Shown here in pieces: positions 28,469 to 37,286 of a stretch of DNA of 64,000 bases. Origin of the DNA: Acinetobacter terrae (GTDB taxonomy: Bacteria; Pseudomonadota; Gammaproteobacteria; Pseudomonadales; Moraxellaceae); NCBI RefSeq assembly GCF_013004375.1, contig NZ_JABERI010000001.1, forward strand, positions 1-64,000. Reading direction: 5' to 3'. A program made the position numbers and the translations under genes. Within the stretch, counting starts at the first letter, position 1. The number at the start of each line of letters is the position of its first letter. The notes beneath the pieces are model-generated. The model searched no databases. It saw only the letters and a program-made list of their open reading frames with translations, and was not told where the DNA came from.

Positions 28469-29254
28469 TCATGATTTTGATGCTTCCGTTTTTGCTTTTT
28501 TAACCGTCAGCTTTTTCAATACCTCTGACACAGCCACCATGGCAAAACTTGAAGTGACCACAACAGCTGAACCATAACCACCGCAACGTAAGCCGGCACT
28601 TGGGCATACATCTGCACTTGAGAATGGATTATCAATCGAATACACACAGGTAATGCCAAATTTCTCTTTGGGCTTTTTGCAAATCCCTTTGGCACGTAAC
28701 TGACTACGCAATTTTGCCAACATCGGGTCCTGTTCGGTTTTAGACAAATCTGCAACACGAATTTTTAATGGATCAAGCTTGCCACCTGCCCCACCCGAGA
28801 CAATCAATGGAATTTTATTAAATCGGCAATGCAGCATTAATGCCAGTTTGGCTTTGACATCATCAATACAGTCTAAAACCACATCAGGTTTATTTTCTAA
28901 AAGTTCTTTGACATTGTCAGGCGTTAAATAGTCATCCACCAGATTGATCTTGATCCGTGGATTAATCGAATGACAACGCTCTGCCATCACCTCAATTTTT
29001 TCACGTCCCAAGGTCGAACTCATGGCAGGCAACTGACGATTAATATTGGATGCAGCAACTACATCCATATCAATGATCGTCAGCTCACCAATGCCGGTAC
29101 GTGCTAAAGCTTCAACTGCCCAAGAACCGACACCGCCAATTCCAATCACCATCACATGGCTGTGTTCATACTGACGAAAAGCTTCATCTCCATAAATTTT
29201 TTCCACACCTGCAAAGCGGCGCTCATATTCATCATCTTCAGGAAGATCAGTCAT
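28469..29254 (-). CDS. tcdA: tRNA threonylcarbamoyladenosine dehydratase TcdA
   Basis: An E1-like (ThiF/MoeB) ATP-dependent enzyme that cyclises t6A37 to ct6A37 in ANN-decoding tRNAs. The adenylate-forming motif GIGGVGSWAVEALARTG is at ~37-53, followed by DMDVVAASNINRQ, DCIDDVKAKL and the SGGAGGKLDP segment. C-terminal CxxxxLRCGGYGS and a hydrophobic end match E. coli TcdA (268 aa; here 261). The partner sulfur-transfer genes csdA/csdE are not adjacent. Confidence 0.92.
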   Translation of the reverse strand: MTDLPEDDEYERRFAGVEKIYGDEAFRQYEHSHVMVIGIGGVGSWAVEALARTGIGELTIIDMDVVAASNINRQLPAMSSTLGREKIEVMAERCHSINPRIKINLVDDYLTPDNVKELLENKPDVVLDCIDDVKAKLALMLHCRFNKIPLIVSGGAGGKLDPLKIRVADLSKTEQDPMLAKLRSQLRAKGICKKPKEKFGITCVYSIDNPFSSADVCPSAGLRCGGYGSAVVVTSSFAMVAVSEVLKKLTVKKAKTEASKS

Positions 29255-29396
29255 TCGTCATCTGGTATCTAAAAAACACCGGCGCATTTTATCAAATTCC
29301 GCCCCAATTCGATAATCTATATCTTCAGCATTATTAAGCCGATGAAATAAACATAAAAAATTGCTCATAAAATATAGAGATAGACTTTTTACGACA

Positions 29397-29427
29397 TAAA
29401 AAAAGAGGCTTTCGCCCCTTTTTCTCA
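29397..29427 (-). terminator. Terminator of orn
   Basis: AAAAAGAGGC-tttc-GCCCCTTTTT with one mismatch, lying between the orn stop and the tcdA start; T-runs on both strands. Confidence 0.7.
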
Positions 29428-29449
29428 ATCTTTATAAATAAGTCATTCT

Positions 29450-30004
29450 TTACTTATTGGTAATAAAGAAATACTCACGATAATATTTTAATTCCACGAT
29501 CGAATCACGAATATCATCCATCGCCAAATGTGAGGCATTCTTTTTCAAGCCACTCATTATTTCTGGACGCCAGCGTTTCGCCAACTCTTTCACTGAAGAT
29601 ACATCAAGATTACGGTAATGGAAGAACTGTTCCATTTCTGGCATTAAACGGTGCAAGAAACGACGGTCTTGGCAAATGGAATTACCACACATTGGTGATG
29701 ATTTTGGGGTCACCCATTTTTTCAGGAATTCTAAGGTTTGTTGTTCGGCATCTTGCGCAGTGAGTTTACTACGGCGTACGCGTTCAATCAGACCTGATTG
29801 TCCATGTTGACGGGTATTCCATTCATCCATCGCATTTAACACACGATCTGACTGATGCACAGCAAGCACAGGGCCTTCCGCCAAAATATTGAGGTTATCA
29901 TCCGTCACAATTGTTGCAACTTCAATAATTTGGTCGTTATCTGTATCTAGACCTGTCATTTCAAGGTCAATCCAAATGAGGCGAGTATCAGGAGTGCTGC
30001 TCAT
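29450..30004 (-). CDS. orn: Oligoribonuclease
   Basis: 3'-5' exoribonuclease of the DEDDh family that finishes RNA decay by cutting dinucleotides, including pGpG from c-di-GMP breakdown. DEDDh residues are visible: IDLEMTGLD (D, E), [11 protein letters not shown] (D) and [14 protein letters not shown] (H, D). 184 aa, normal length. Divergent from rsgA, a conserved gammaproteobacterial arrangement. Functionally linked to the EAL-domain protein in this window through the pGpG step. Confidence 0.96.
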   Translation of the reverse strand: MSSTPDTRLIWIDLEMTGLDTDNDQIIEVATIVTDDNLNILAEGPVLAVHQSDRVLNAMDEWNTRQHGQSGLIERVRRSKLTAQDAEQQTLEFLKKWVTPKSSPMCGNSICQDRRFLHRLMPEMEQFFHYRNLDVSSVKELAKRWRPEIMSGLKKNASHLAMDDIRDSIVELKYYREYFFITNK

Positions 30005-30129
30005 AAATGTGCAATCTTATTAGGCTTAAAAACGGCTATAGTAGCAAATTTATTGCATCTTGGCTGTAACTCGTACCCCGCTTCATGCTATTTTTGACAT
30101 CCTTAGTTCATGGTTTTTTTAGGATATGA

Positions 30130-31188
30130 ATGGCTTTAATTCGTAAACGTCGTTTAACTGAACAGCAGCAACGTCGCATTCAGAAACAACATCAAACACG
30201 TCAAGAAGAACTCGACACTTCAAGTGATTTAGAAGGCTTGGTGGTACAGCACTATGGTCGTCAACTTGAGGTTCAAGCCCTATCAACGCCTGATGAGCAT
30301 CCGATCAAACCTGAAGTACCCGCAGGTGAACCAGAACCTTTCTGGAAGCCGATTGAACTCGGCAGTGTCTGGCGCTGTCATACACGTACCAATTTAGAAG
30401 CACTGGTCACCGGTGACCGGGTGAAATGGCAGGCTGATCCAAATACCGGACTCGGCATTATTACTGCGATTCATCCTCGTCAATCACTGCTAACACGTCC
30501 TGACCGCTACCATAAAGTTAAACCGGTAGCAGCCAATGTCAGTTTAATTGTGATTGTGTTTGCATCCTTCCCCGAAGTCGCGCCAAGCTTAATCGACCGT
30601 TATATCGTAGCTTGTGCCGATGCAGAAATTCCCGCGCTACTGGTACTGAATAAAGCCGATTTAATCAAAGAAAATGATCCGATTTTGAGCCTAATGAAAG
30701 AGTATCAAGCCTTAGGTTATGAAATCATTCAAACTCAATCTGATGGTGATTTAACTGAACTCGCAAATCGTTTGGCTGGTGAAACCGTCGCTTTTGTGGG
30801 ACAGTCGGGTGTCGGGAAAAGCTCGCTGATTAATGCCATGGTTCCGGATGCAGCGCAAAAGACCAATATCATTTCGGAAAACTCTGCGCTGGGTCAGCAC
30901 ACCACCACTTCTACGCGTTTAATTGCGTTTGGTGAAGGTGCGGCACTGATTGACTCGCCCGGAATTCGCGAATTTGGTTTATGGCATTTAAACCCCGACA
31001 AAGTTCAGCAAGGTTTTCCTGAAATTGAAAATCTGCTTGGACATTGCCAGTTCCGTAACTGTACCCATAAGCACGAAAAACAATGTGCTTTGCGTCAGGC
31101 AGCGCAAGCGGGTGAAATTTTGCAACGTCGTTTAGACAGTTATTTACGTTTAACCGATGAAATTGCTGAAGCACAGCAAAAAAATTAG
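30130..31188 (+). CDS. rsgA: Small ribosomal subunit biogenesis GTPase RsgA
   Basis: Circularly permuted GTPase that checks 30S maturation. An N-terminal basic tail (1-30) and OB-fold (~50-135) precede the GTPase, where G4 (LNKAD) comes before G1 (GQSGVGKSS) and G3 (DSPG), the hallmark permutation. The C-terminal zinc knuckle is CQFRNCTHKHEKQCAL. Length 352 aa. Transcribed divergently from orn. Confidence 0.96.
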   Translation: MALIRKRRLTEQQQRRIQKQHQTRQEELDTSSDLEGLVVQHYGRQLEVQALSTPDEHPIKPEVPAGEPEPFWKPIELGSVWRCHTRTNLEALVTGDRVKWQADPNTGLGIITAIHPRQSLLTRPDRYHKVKPVAANVSLIVIVFASFPEVAPSLIDRYIVACADAEIPALLVLNKADLIKENDPILSLMKEYQALGYEIIQTQSDGDLTELANRLAGETVAFVGQSGVGKSSLINAMVPDAAQKTNIISENSALGQHTTTSTRLIAFGEGAALIDSPGIREFGLWHLNPDKVQQGFPEIENLLGHCQFRNCTHKHEKQCALRQAAQAGEILQRRLDSYLRLTDEIAEAQQKN

Positions 31189-31221
31189 TTTTTCTTAACC
31201 CTTAGCCCTTGAAGCGGTGAT

Positions 31222-31249
31222 TTTGATCGCCATATTTATGAGCTATACT
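31222..31249 (+). promoter_or_regulatory. Probable promoter of the rhodanese-grxC-secB cluster
   Basis: -35 TTTGAT (31222-31227), 16-bp spacer, -10 TATACT (31244-31249), 32 bp before the first start codon. Confidence 0.45.
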
Positions 31250-31281
31250 CTACGCAATTTAAAATTGTACTTAGGTGACTT

Positions 31282-31689
31282 GTGGAACGTTGGTTGGAAT
31301 TTATGGGGAATCACCCCTTCTTGTTTGGAACACTTGGGGTTCTCATCGTTTTGTTCTTCGTTTTAGAAGGACAACGCAATGGTCGTAAGATTTCACCACA
31401 ATCTTTGGGTATTTTAGTGAAAGCTAAAAATGCCATGCTGATTGATTTACGTGATGCCAAAGACTTCCGTGAAGGTCATATCAGCGGTAGCCGCAACATT
31501 CCGTATAGCCAAATTACAAGCCATCTTGAAGAGCTAAAATCTTCGGATCGTCCACTGGTGTTCATTTGTAACCTCGGTCAAATCGCAGGTACAGCTTTGC
31601 AACAAGTGGGTCATGCTGATAGCTACCGTTTAGACGGCGGTATCAACAACTGGAAAGTCCAAGGCTTACCACTGATTAAAAGCAAGTAA
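31282..31689 (+). CDS. Membrane-anchored rhodanese-domain protein (YibN-like)
   Basis: 135 aa: one N-terminal membrane helix (FLFGTLGVLIVLFFVLEG, ~14-31), then a rhodanese domain (~45-133). The active-site cysteine is in VFICNLGQIAGTALQ, with GQ following where canonical sulfurtransferases have a CxxGxR loop, so activity is uncertain. It precedes grxC and secB with the spacing of the widespread yibN-grxC-secB cluster. The TTG-like GTG/TTG at 31282 follows AGGTGA; the start shown is the first good one. Confidence 0.88.
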   Translation: MERWLEFMGNHPFLFGTLGVLIVLFFVLEGQRNGRKISPQSLGILVKAKNAMLIDLRDAKDFREGHISGSRNIPYSQITSHLEELKSSDRPLVFICNLGQIAGTALQQVGHADSYRLDGGINNWKVQGLPLIKSK

Positions 31690-31710
31690 TTCGCTTAAGG
31701 AGATATATTA

Positions 31711-31965
31711 ATGGCTGAAGTAATAATTTATTCAACGACTGTATGCCCTTACTGCGTTCGCGCAAAACAACTTCTTGAGCGTAAAGGCGTTGCATATAAA
31801 GAAATTAATTTATCTAAAGAAGCGCCTGAAGTACGTGTTGAACTGATGCAACGCACCAATCACCGTACTGTTCCACAAATTTTTATTAACGACCAGTTTA
31901 TCGGTGGTTTTGATCAACTTTATGCTTTAGAGCGTGAAGGAAAACTCAACGAATTATTGGCTTAA
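31711..31965 (+). CDS. grxC: Glutaredoxin 3
   Basis: Glutathione-dependent disulfide reductase. Dithiol active site CPYC at residues 12-15; the TVPQIFINDQFIGGFDQL block provides the glutathione-binding TVP and GG motifs. 84 aa, the classical GrxC length. AAGGAGATATA upstream is a near-ideal ribosome site. Lies 21 bp after the rhodanese gene. Confidence 0.96.
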   Translation: MAEVIIYSTTVCPYCVRAKQLLERKGVAYKEINLSKEAPEVRVELMQRTNHRTVPQIFINDQFIGGFDQLYALEREGKLNELLA

Positions 31966-32003
31966 CACTTTTATTAAGTCACCCTCATATTAAGGATTAA
32001 AAA

Positions 32004-32459
32004 ATGAGTGAACAACAAGCTCAACCGCAATTAGCACTTGAACGTATTTATACTAAAGATATTTCTTTTGAAGTACCTGGGGCTCAAGTATTTACCAAAG
32101 AATGGCAGCCTGAATTAAATATCAATCTGTCTTCTGCTGCAGAAAAAATTGATGCAACACACTATGAAGTTTCATTACAAGTGGTTGTTCAAGCGAATAA
32201 CGCAGGTGAAACAGCATTTATCGTTGATGTAACACAATCAGGGATCTTCTTGGTTGATAGCGTTGAAGAAGAACGTCTTCCTTATATTCTGGGTGCATAC
32301 TGCCCAAATATCTTGTTCCCATTCTTACGCGAAGCTGTAAATGACATGGTGACTAAAGGAAGCTTCCCGCAATTGCTTCTTACCCCAATTAACTTCGATG
32401 CTGAATTCGAAGCGAATATGCAACGTGCTCAAGTTGCCGCTGCTGAAGGTCAAGCTTAA
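32004..32459 (+). CDS. secB: Protein-export chaperone SecB
   Basis: Tetrameric chaperone that keeps preproteins unfolded and hands them to SecA. The family blocks [15 protein letters not shown] and [17 protein letters not shown] are present, as is the terminal PINFDAEF. 151 aa. Third gene of the rhodanese-grxC-secB cluster, closed by a strong terminator at 32481-32510. Confidence 0.96.
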   Translation: MSEQQAQPQLALERIYTKDISFEVPGAQVFTKEWQPELNINLSSAAEKIDATHYEVSLQVVVQANNAGETAFIVDVTQSGIFLVDSVEEERLPYILGAYCPNILFPFLREAVNDMVTKGSFPQLLLTPINFDAEFEANMQRAQVAAAEGQA

Positions 32460-32480
32460 TCGTTTAAGCTAACCTCATAT

Positions 32481-32510
32481 AAAAAAGACCGCTTTTGCGG
32501 TCTTTTTTAT
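32481..32510 (+). terminator. Terminator of secB
   Basis: AAAAAAGACCGC-tttt-GCGGTCTTTTTTA, 20 nt after the secB stop. Confidence 0.92.
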
Positions 32511-32520
32511 TGGCTTTTAC

Positions 32521-32622
32521 TCCTCCCTTTATCAAAGGGAGGTTGGGAGGGATTAAAAAATCTGGATTATAATTTCCATAACTTTAATCCTCCCCAACCC
32601 TCCTTTTTCAAAGGAGGGAGTT
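32521..32622. repeat. Paired palindromic element, locus 4
   Basis: Unit 1 (inverted): palindrome CCTCCCTTT-atc-AAAGGGAGG (32522-32542), then TTGGGAGGGATT. Unit 2: AATCCTCCCCAA then CCCTCCTTT-ttc-AAAGGAGGG (32598-32618). The two are inverted copies placed back to back around a ~35-nt AT-rich middle. It separates convergent secB and fabI and ends 2 nt before the fabI stop. Confidence 0.82.
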
Positions 32623-32623
32623 T

Positions 32624-33430
32624 TTATTCAGAATCTGCCATCAAATCTGCACTCATACCAACGGTATTAAAGCCAGCATCTACATACATAATTTCGCCAG
32701 TAATACCATTTGCCCAAGGTGAGCATAGGAATAATGCCGCATTACCCACATCTTCAATCGTCACATTACGTTTAAGTGGCGCAACTTTTTCATTTAAATC
32801 TAACATTTTACGGAAAGATTTAATGCCTGATGCTGCCAGTGTACGAATTGGACCCGCTGAAATAGCATTGACGCGAATACCATCGCTACCCAAGCTTGAC
32901 GCTAAATAACGTACACCTGCTTCCAATGATGCTTTAGCCATACCCATCACGTTGTAGTTTGGCATCACACGTTCAGAACCTTGGTAAGTCAACGTCAGCA
33001 AGCAACCTTGGCGAACTTTGAGTAAAGGTTTCGCAGCACGTGCCATTGCAACAAAACTGTATGCACTAATGTCATGGGCAATGTTAAAACCTTCACGGTC
33101 GGTAACATCGGTAAAGTCACCATCCAAAGTATGCGCTGGTGCGAAACCGATTGAATGAACCACACCATCCAAACCATCCCAATGTTTTGCCAAATCTGCA
33201 AAAGCTTGGTCAATTTCAGCATCAACTGCCACATCACAAGGGAAAACCAGCGTTGAACCAAATTGTTCAGCAAAATCATCAACACGTTTTTTTAATTTTT
33301 CATTTGGATAAGTAAATGCGAGTTCCGCACCTTCACGGTGTAAGGCTTGAGCAATACCAAATGCAATGGATAACTTACTTGCAACACCTGCGATTAAAAA
33401 GCGCTTACCCGCCAATAGTCCTTGTGCCAT
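32624..33430 (-). CDS. fabI: Enoyl-[acyl-carrier-protein] reductase FabI
   Basis: NADH-dependent reductase that completes each elongation cycle of fatty-acid synthesis, and the target of triclosan. Short-chain dehydrogenase fold: [17 protein letters not shown] at the cofactor site (11-27), catalytic pair Y149 and Y159-x6-K166 in YNVMGMAK, and C-terminal GFNTVGMS. I start at ATG 33430 (MAQGLL), preceded by GAGTGAG; an in-frame ATG five codons upstream lacks a ribosome site. 268 aa. Confidence 0.95.
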   Translation of the reverse strand: MAQGLLAGKRFLIAGVASKLSIAFGIAQALHREGAELAFTYPNEKLKKRVDDFAEQFGSTLVFPCDVAVDAEIDQAFADLAKHWDGLDGVVHSIGFAPAHTLDGDFTDVTDREGFNIAHDISAYSFVAMARAAKPLLKVRQGCLLTLTYQGSERVMPNYNVMGMAKASLEAGVRYLASSLGSDGIRVNAISAGPIRTLAASGIKSFRKMLDLNEKVAPLKRNVTIEDVGNAALFLCSPWANGITGEIMYVDAGFNTVGMSADLMADSE

Positions 33431-33530
33431 GTGAATCTCACTCAAAATAATTTACAAGCATAATGCCAAGTCTGGAGCATTTGCGAAATTGCATAATGCG
33501 CCTTTTTTAACATGTTCTGTAAAAATCATA

Positions 33531-33566
33531 AAAAAATGCCCCCAGGATCTGGGAGCATTTTTATTT
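33531..33566 (-). terminator. Terminator of the Bax inhibitor-1 gene
   Basis: On the minus strand AAAATGCTCCCAG pairs with CTGGGGGCATTTT (one mismatch) followed by Ts. It lies between this gene and fabI. Confidence 0.82.
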
Positions 33567-33590
33567 AGATGCATTTTACTTTTAAGATGA

Positions 33591-34325
33591 TTAATCATCG
33601 CCTTGTAATAAACTGAGCAAACGCAAGAATGAATAATACATCCAGACCAAAGTCGCTAATAAGGCAATACCACACAACCATTCCATCGCTTTTGGGGCGT
33701 ATTGTGCAGCTGATGATTCAATCAGGTCAAAGTCGAGTATGAGGTTTAAAGAGGCAATCACAGCAACAAATGCAGCAAAGCCAATCCCGAGCCAATTGCT
33801 TTCAAAAATGTAAGGAATGCTTGAGCCAAAAGCCAAACGCATGACAATTTGCACCACAAAGACAATTGCGATCGCAATGGAGGCTGACAAAACCACGGCT
33901 TTAAATTTTTCTGTGGCACGAATAATTTGAAAGCGATACAAGGCAAACATCACCAAGGTGGTGATAAAGGTCGCCAGTAACGCCTGTAAAGGTACGCCCG
34001 GAAATTTCACCTGGAAGATCACCGAAATTCCGCCTAAAAAGGCACCTTCAAATAAGGCATAAGGAATCGCCAATACCGGTGCTGTCTTCGGCTTAAATGT
34101 CGCAATGAGTGCCAAGATCAATCCACCGACCGCACCGACCATTGCACCAGCATAGGCCAGTGATAAATTTAAGGTGATGAAGCTATAAAAAAATAGGGAC
34201 AAACCTACTGCAGCAGCAATTACTGTCAATAACACAGATTTTTGAATTGCGCCTTGTACAGTCATGGTCTGGTTATAATCACTGTGGGTTTCCACCCGGG
34301 TTAAAATGGGGTTATTACTTTGCAT
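33591..34325 (-). CDS. Bax inhibitor-1/YccA-type membrane protein
   Basis: 244 aa with seven hydrophobic helices from residue ~30 to 240. The GAFLGGISVIFQ and conserved acidic FDLIESSAAQYAPKAMEW stretches place it in the Bax1-I/YccA group (the subfamily with a ~25-residue polar N-terminus). Related proteins act as pH-sensitive calcium leaks or modulate FtsH; the role here is not known. Probably monocistronic. Confidence 0.85.
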   Translation of the reverse strand: MQSNNPILTRVETHSDYNQTMTVQGAIQKSVLLTVIAAAVGLSLFFYSFITLNLSLAYAGAMVGAVGGLILALIATFKPKTAPVLAIPYALFEGAFLGGISVIFQVKFPGVPLQALLATFITTLVMFALYRFQIIRATEKFKAVVLSASIAIAIVFVVQIVMRLAFGSSIPYIFESNWLGIGFAAFVAVIASLNLILDFDLIESSAAQYAPKAMEWLCGIALLATLVWMYYSFLRLLSLLQGDD

Positions 34326-34501
34326 AATTCACTCATTATTTTTCATTTAGATTTTTAAAATAGTATAGACAGGTTTTAAGTATAGAAAATGGATCTTTTC
34401 AACATTCCATAAAAACAGGATGACTCAACAAAATATATTCATAGCAAACGATGAAATTAAATACCAATATTTATGGATAAAAGGTTATTTCATAACATTT
34501 T

Positions 34502-35323
34502 TTAAGCATCAAGCTGTAAAGCATGTAGTGAATTTTGCCAGAGTTGTAGGGCAAGAATATCTGGTGCAAGATGAAGAGATTGTGCCAAGCCAGTTAAAAC
34601 ATAAGGCAAATTGACCGGGGTATTGCGGGTTCGCTGCTCCGTTGAGCTTTGACAACATAAAGGTGTCATGTCGGGACAATCGGTTTCCAACACCAAATGT
34701 TCAGCACCAATCGCCTGAACCACGGCATGTAATTTTTTTGCATTGGGATTGGTAATCTGCCCGGTGACACCAATTTTAAAACCCAGTTTAATAAAAGCCT
34801 TGGCTTCTTCTATGCCGCCACTAAACGCATGGGCAATACCGCCCAATTTAAACTGATGCTGCTTCAAAATTGCCAATGTTTCAGCATGTGATTTACGAAT
34901 ATGTAATAACACAGGCTTATCAAATTGTTGTGCCAATTCAAGTTGTGCCGAGAAAAAATCTTGTTGCTTTTGAAAAATGTCTGCTTGCTTGTGCTGTTTT
35001 AAAAATGTATCCAGACCAATTTCACCAATGGCCACGCATGCTTCAGTTGTTAAAAGTCGCTCTAAATCTGCAAGGTGAGATGCTTGATGCTGTTCAATAT
35101 AAACAGGATGCAAACCCGGCGCTAAATAACTTTGCGGGGCATCCGGCAATTGATTTAAAAAGTGCTGAGTCTGAACTAAATCTTTAAAGCGAGATTGCAC
35201 AAAAGCAATCAAAATCAACCGTTCCACCCCCACTGCTTTTGCAGCATGCGCCAGTTGCTCCCGATCCTGATCAAAATCGGGAACATCAAAATGGGTATGG
35301 GTATCAAACAGCGGATAAGACAT
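34502..35323 (-). CDS. tatD: TatD family metal-dependent DNase/hydrolase
   Basis: TIM-barrel metal hydrolase with the DTHTHFD metal site at residues 7-13, IGEIGLD (Glu ligand), LHIRKSH and ETDCPDM motifs, all typical of TatD. Family members degrade DNA 3'-5' and are linked to repair of oxidative damage. 273 aa. The ATG overlaps the stop of the upstream DUF3298-type lipoprotein gene (TAATG), so the two are coupled. The symbol refers to the family; an orthologue such as YjjV or YcfH is possible. Confidence 0.85.
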   Translation of the reverse strand: MSYPLFDTHTHFDVPDFDQDREQLAHAAKAVGVERLILIAFVQSRFKDLVQTQHFLNQLPDAPQSYLAPGLHPVYIEQHQASHLADLERLLTTEACVAIGEIGLDTFLKQHKQADIFQKQQDFFSAQLELAQQFDKPVLLHIRKSHAETLAILKQHQFKLGGIAHAFSGGIEEAKAFIKLGFKIGVTGQITNPNAKKLHAVVQAIGAEHLVLETDCPDMTPLCCQSSTEQRTRNTPVNLPYVLTGLAQSLHLAPDILALQLWQNSLHALQLDA

Positions 35324-36300
35324 TAAGGTTTAGCTTTATTTGCCGCAGGCGTACTTGCAGGCGCTTCAACCTGAGGTAAATACTGTTTCTTCAGCACAGT
35401 TTGCAATTGATCATAAGGAATGGTCAAACGTGGCAATCCCACCACATAAGGACCAATTTCATATTCGCCATATTGCAAAATTAAGCCTTGGCTGGATAAA
35501 TAAAAATTATCTGATAAGGTGAATTTCCATGCCTGTTCATATTCTTCAACGCTATTTGCCAACTTGGATTCAATCACCCAGGTTTTAAATACTTCATGCG
35601 CTTTCTTTTCCAAAGCCGCTTTTTGATTTGGCACTAAAATATCATTCAGTTCAACCTGTTTTTTCTTTTCCAAGTCAAAGTTATAGTAGCGCTGTGATGA
35701 TGAACCATGTGCCCCACCCAAATAACTACTCGAATTCAAAACAACCGTCGCCAAAGGCACGTCTGCATTTAAAATTTTCGGCTTGATCATCAAGCTGATT
35801 TGATGATTGGCGCTTAAAGCCTTCAATTCCTTATCCAATGACAAGAAATTCACTAAATAAGGTGCAACTTGTTGTTCCAGTTTTTGCTTTGGCGTTTCAA
35901 TAGCTACTGATGCAGCTTGTTCAGCAGCTTGATCCTGAGCTTTTGAAGCTTTCGGATTTTCTGCTGTTGTTGCCTGTTGATTTTCTTTTGCCAACTTTGG
36001 AGAAATATCTAAAATATGATCCAATTGTTTTAAAATTTGCTGGTCAATAAATTCATCAATAAAAGCCTGATTACTGGAAAGACGTTCTATCGAAATTTCA
36101 GGACAACTATTGCCATCACACTCAGGCAAATCTAAAGTTAACTTTTCAGAATCCCCTGCCAATTTTAATACTTCAGCTTGAACCGCTTCAGATGCTGCCG
36201 TTTGATCCTGTTTAGGTTCGGTCTGTTTAGGCTGGCATGCACTCAATGCAATCGCTGACGCAAGAATACTGATGGTAAATATTGTTGTATTTTTTAACAT
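35323..36300 (-). CDS. DUF3298-type lipoprotein (paralogue 1)
   Basis: 325 aa with a lipoprotein signal ending LSAC (C22). A variable Gln/Ala-rich segment (~105-150) separates an N-terminal part containing LPECDGNSCPEISIERLSS from the C-terminal RsiV/DUF3298-like domain. The latter has SYLGGAHGSSSQRYYNFD, a DILVPNQKAALEKKAHEVF stretch and LILQYGEYEIGPYVVGLPRL, the YxxGPYAxGxP-like family signature. Likely tethered to an envelope membrane; peptidoglycan or lysozyme contact is suggested only by distant RsiV homology. Paralogous to the next gene; coupled to tatD. Confidence 0.8.
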   Translation of the reverse strand: MLKNTTIFTISILASAIALSACQPKQTEPKQDQTAASEAVQAEVLKLAGDSEKLTLDLPECDGNSCPEISIERLSSNQAFIDEFIDQQILKQLDHILDISPKLAKENQQATTAENPKASKAQDQAAEQAASVAIETPKQKLEQQVAPYLVNFLSLDKELKALSANHQISLMIKPKILNADVPLATVVLNSSSYLGGAHGSSSQRYYNFDLEKKKQVELNDILVPNQKAALEKKAHEVFKTWVIESKLANSVEEYEQAWKFTLSDNFYLSSQGLILQYGEYEIGPYVVGLPRLTIPYDQLQTVLKKQYLPQVEAPASTPAANKAKP

Positions 36301-36367
36301 GAGGCTGACCTATAACTTTAATCGGGTAACGTGACTTCTGTTAGATGGCTGTATTTAGAATGGATAA

Positions 36368-37192
36368 CTAGAACATATGCTGATAAACATCAACTTTCAA
36401 TAACTGTTGCGTTTGTTCTTTGGTTAAATAAATATCCAGTTGTGCTCCATCTGCAACAATTTCATGGGTACGATAATGTAAACCAATCCCTTCCTGATCA
36501 AAGAACCAGTCGGCTTGTCCCCAATACAGTTTTTTAGGCGCCTTCTGCTTCACTTCAGCCGTTTGTTCTTTTAACCATTTTTGATAAGCCTCTTGCACAA
36601 TGCTATTCATACTGTTTTGCTGTTTCGGTTCGACAACATCCAATAAAGTGACCGCTTGCTGTTTTTTACGATCGGCTACAAAGAAGTAATAACGTTCCTT
36701 AACCTTAATGCCTTCTTGATTGCTATCCACACCCAATTGCATCAATACATATTGATTACGCTGATAGGCAATTCGGGTATACATCGAGAGCTCATAAGCT
36801 TTATTTTTGGAAAATTCTGCCTGCCATGCATCCGACTTTTTCACGTACGCATTGATGGCTTGTTGCAGGCTCATATCTTGCTTCATGCCGATTTGATCTT
36901 GAATCACTAGCGCCTGACTTTTCGCAATCCAGTCATTTAACCAGGCATCTTCGGTATGTACGGTTTGAATACTCAGATCGATACAATTTTTGGTTTCACA
37001 AAAGGGCAAAGCAATTTTTGCATCTTGTTCTTGAATATTTAAATACGGCAACACTTCTGCTTGCTCAGTTTTTAATACTGAAATTTCAGACTTTTCATGT
37101 GATGGGTCTGGTTGTTCTTTTTTTGAAGCATCGCAAGCACTGAGTATCAGACCAATGGCGATCACTGATGCACCCACTATTTTCCCGTTCAT
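36368..37192 (-). CDS. DUF3298-like lipoprotein (paralogue 2)
   Basis: 274 aa from ATG 37192, chosen because it follows an AGAG ribosome site and starts a textbook lipoprotein signal ending LSAC (C20); an upstream ATG (37222) has no Shine-Dalgarno. It shares the order of elements with its neighbour: LPFCETKNCIDLSIQTV matches LPECDGNSCPEISIERL, and the C-terminal GIGLHYRTHEIVADGAQLDI replaces the YGEYEIGPYVVG block. The GGAHG motif is lost, so this copy has diverged. Together they look like an old tandem duplication. Confidence 0.75.
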   Translation of the reverse strand: MNGKIVGASVIAIGLILSACDASKKEQPDPSHEKSEISVLKTEQAEVLPYLNIQEQDAKIALPFCETKNCIDLSIQTVHTEDAWLNDWIAKSQALVIQDQIGMKQDMSLQQAINAYVKKSDAWQAEFSKNKAYELSMYTRIAYQRNQYVLMQLGVDSNQEGIKVKERYYFFVADRKKQQAVTLLDVVEPKQQNSMNSIVQEAYQKWLKEQTAEVKQKAPKKLYWGQADWFFDQEGIGLHYRTHEIVADGAQLDIYLTKEQTQQLLKVDVYQHMF

Positions 37193-37242
37193 GCTCACAA
37201 CTCTTTTTTTAAAGTAATTCATCTATATCAATGATTCTACAT

Positions 37243-37279
37243 AATAAAACAGCCTCATAAAGAAGCTGTTTTATTTTTC
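37243..37279 (-). terminator. Terminator of prfC
   Basis: AATAAAACAGC, 11-nt loop, GCTGTTTTATT; perfect 11-bp stem with T-rich flanks, 8 nt past the prfC stop. Confidence 0.8.
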
Positions 37280-37286
37280 GTTATGT

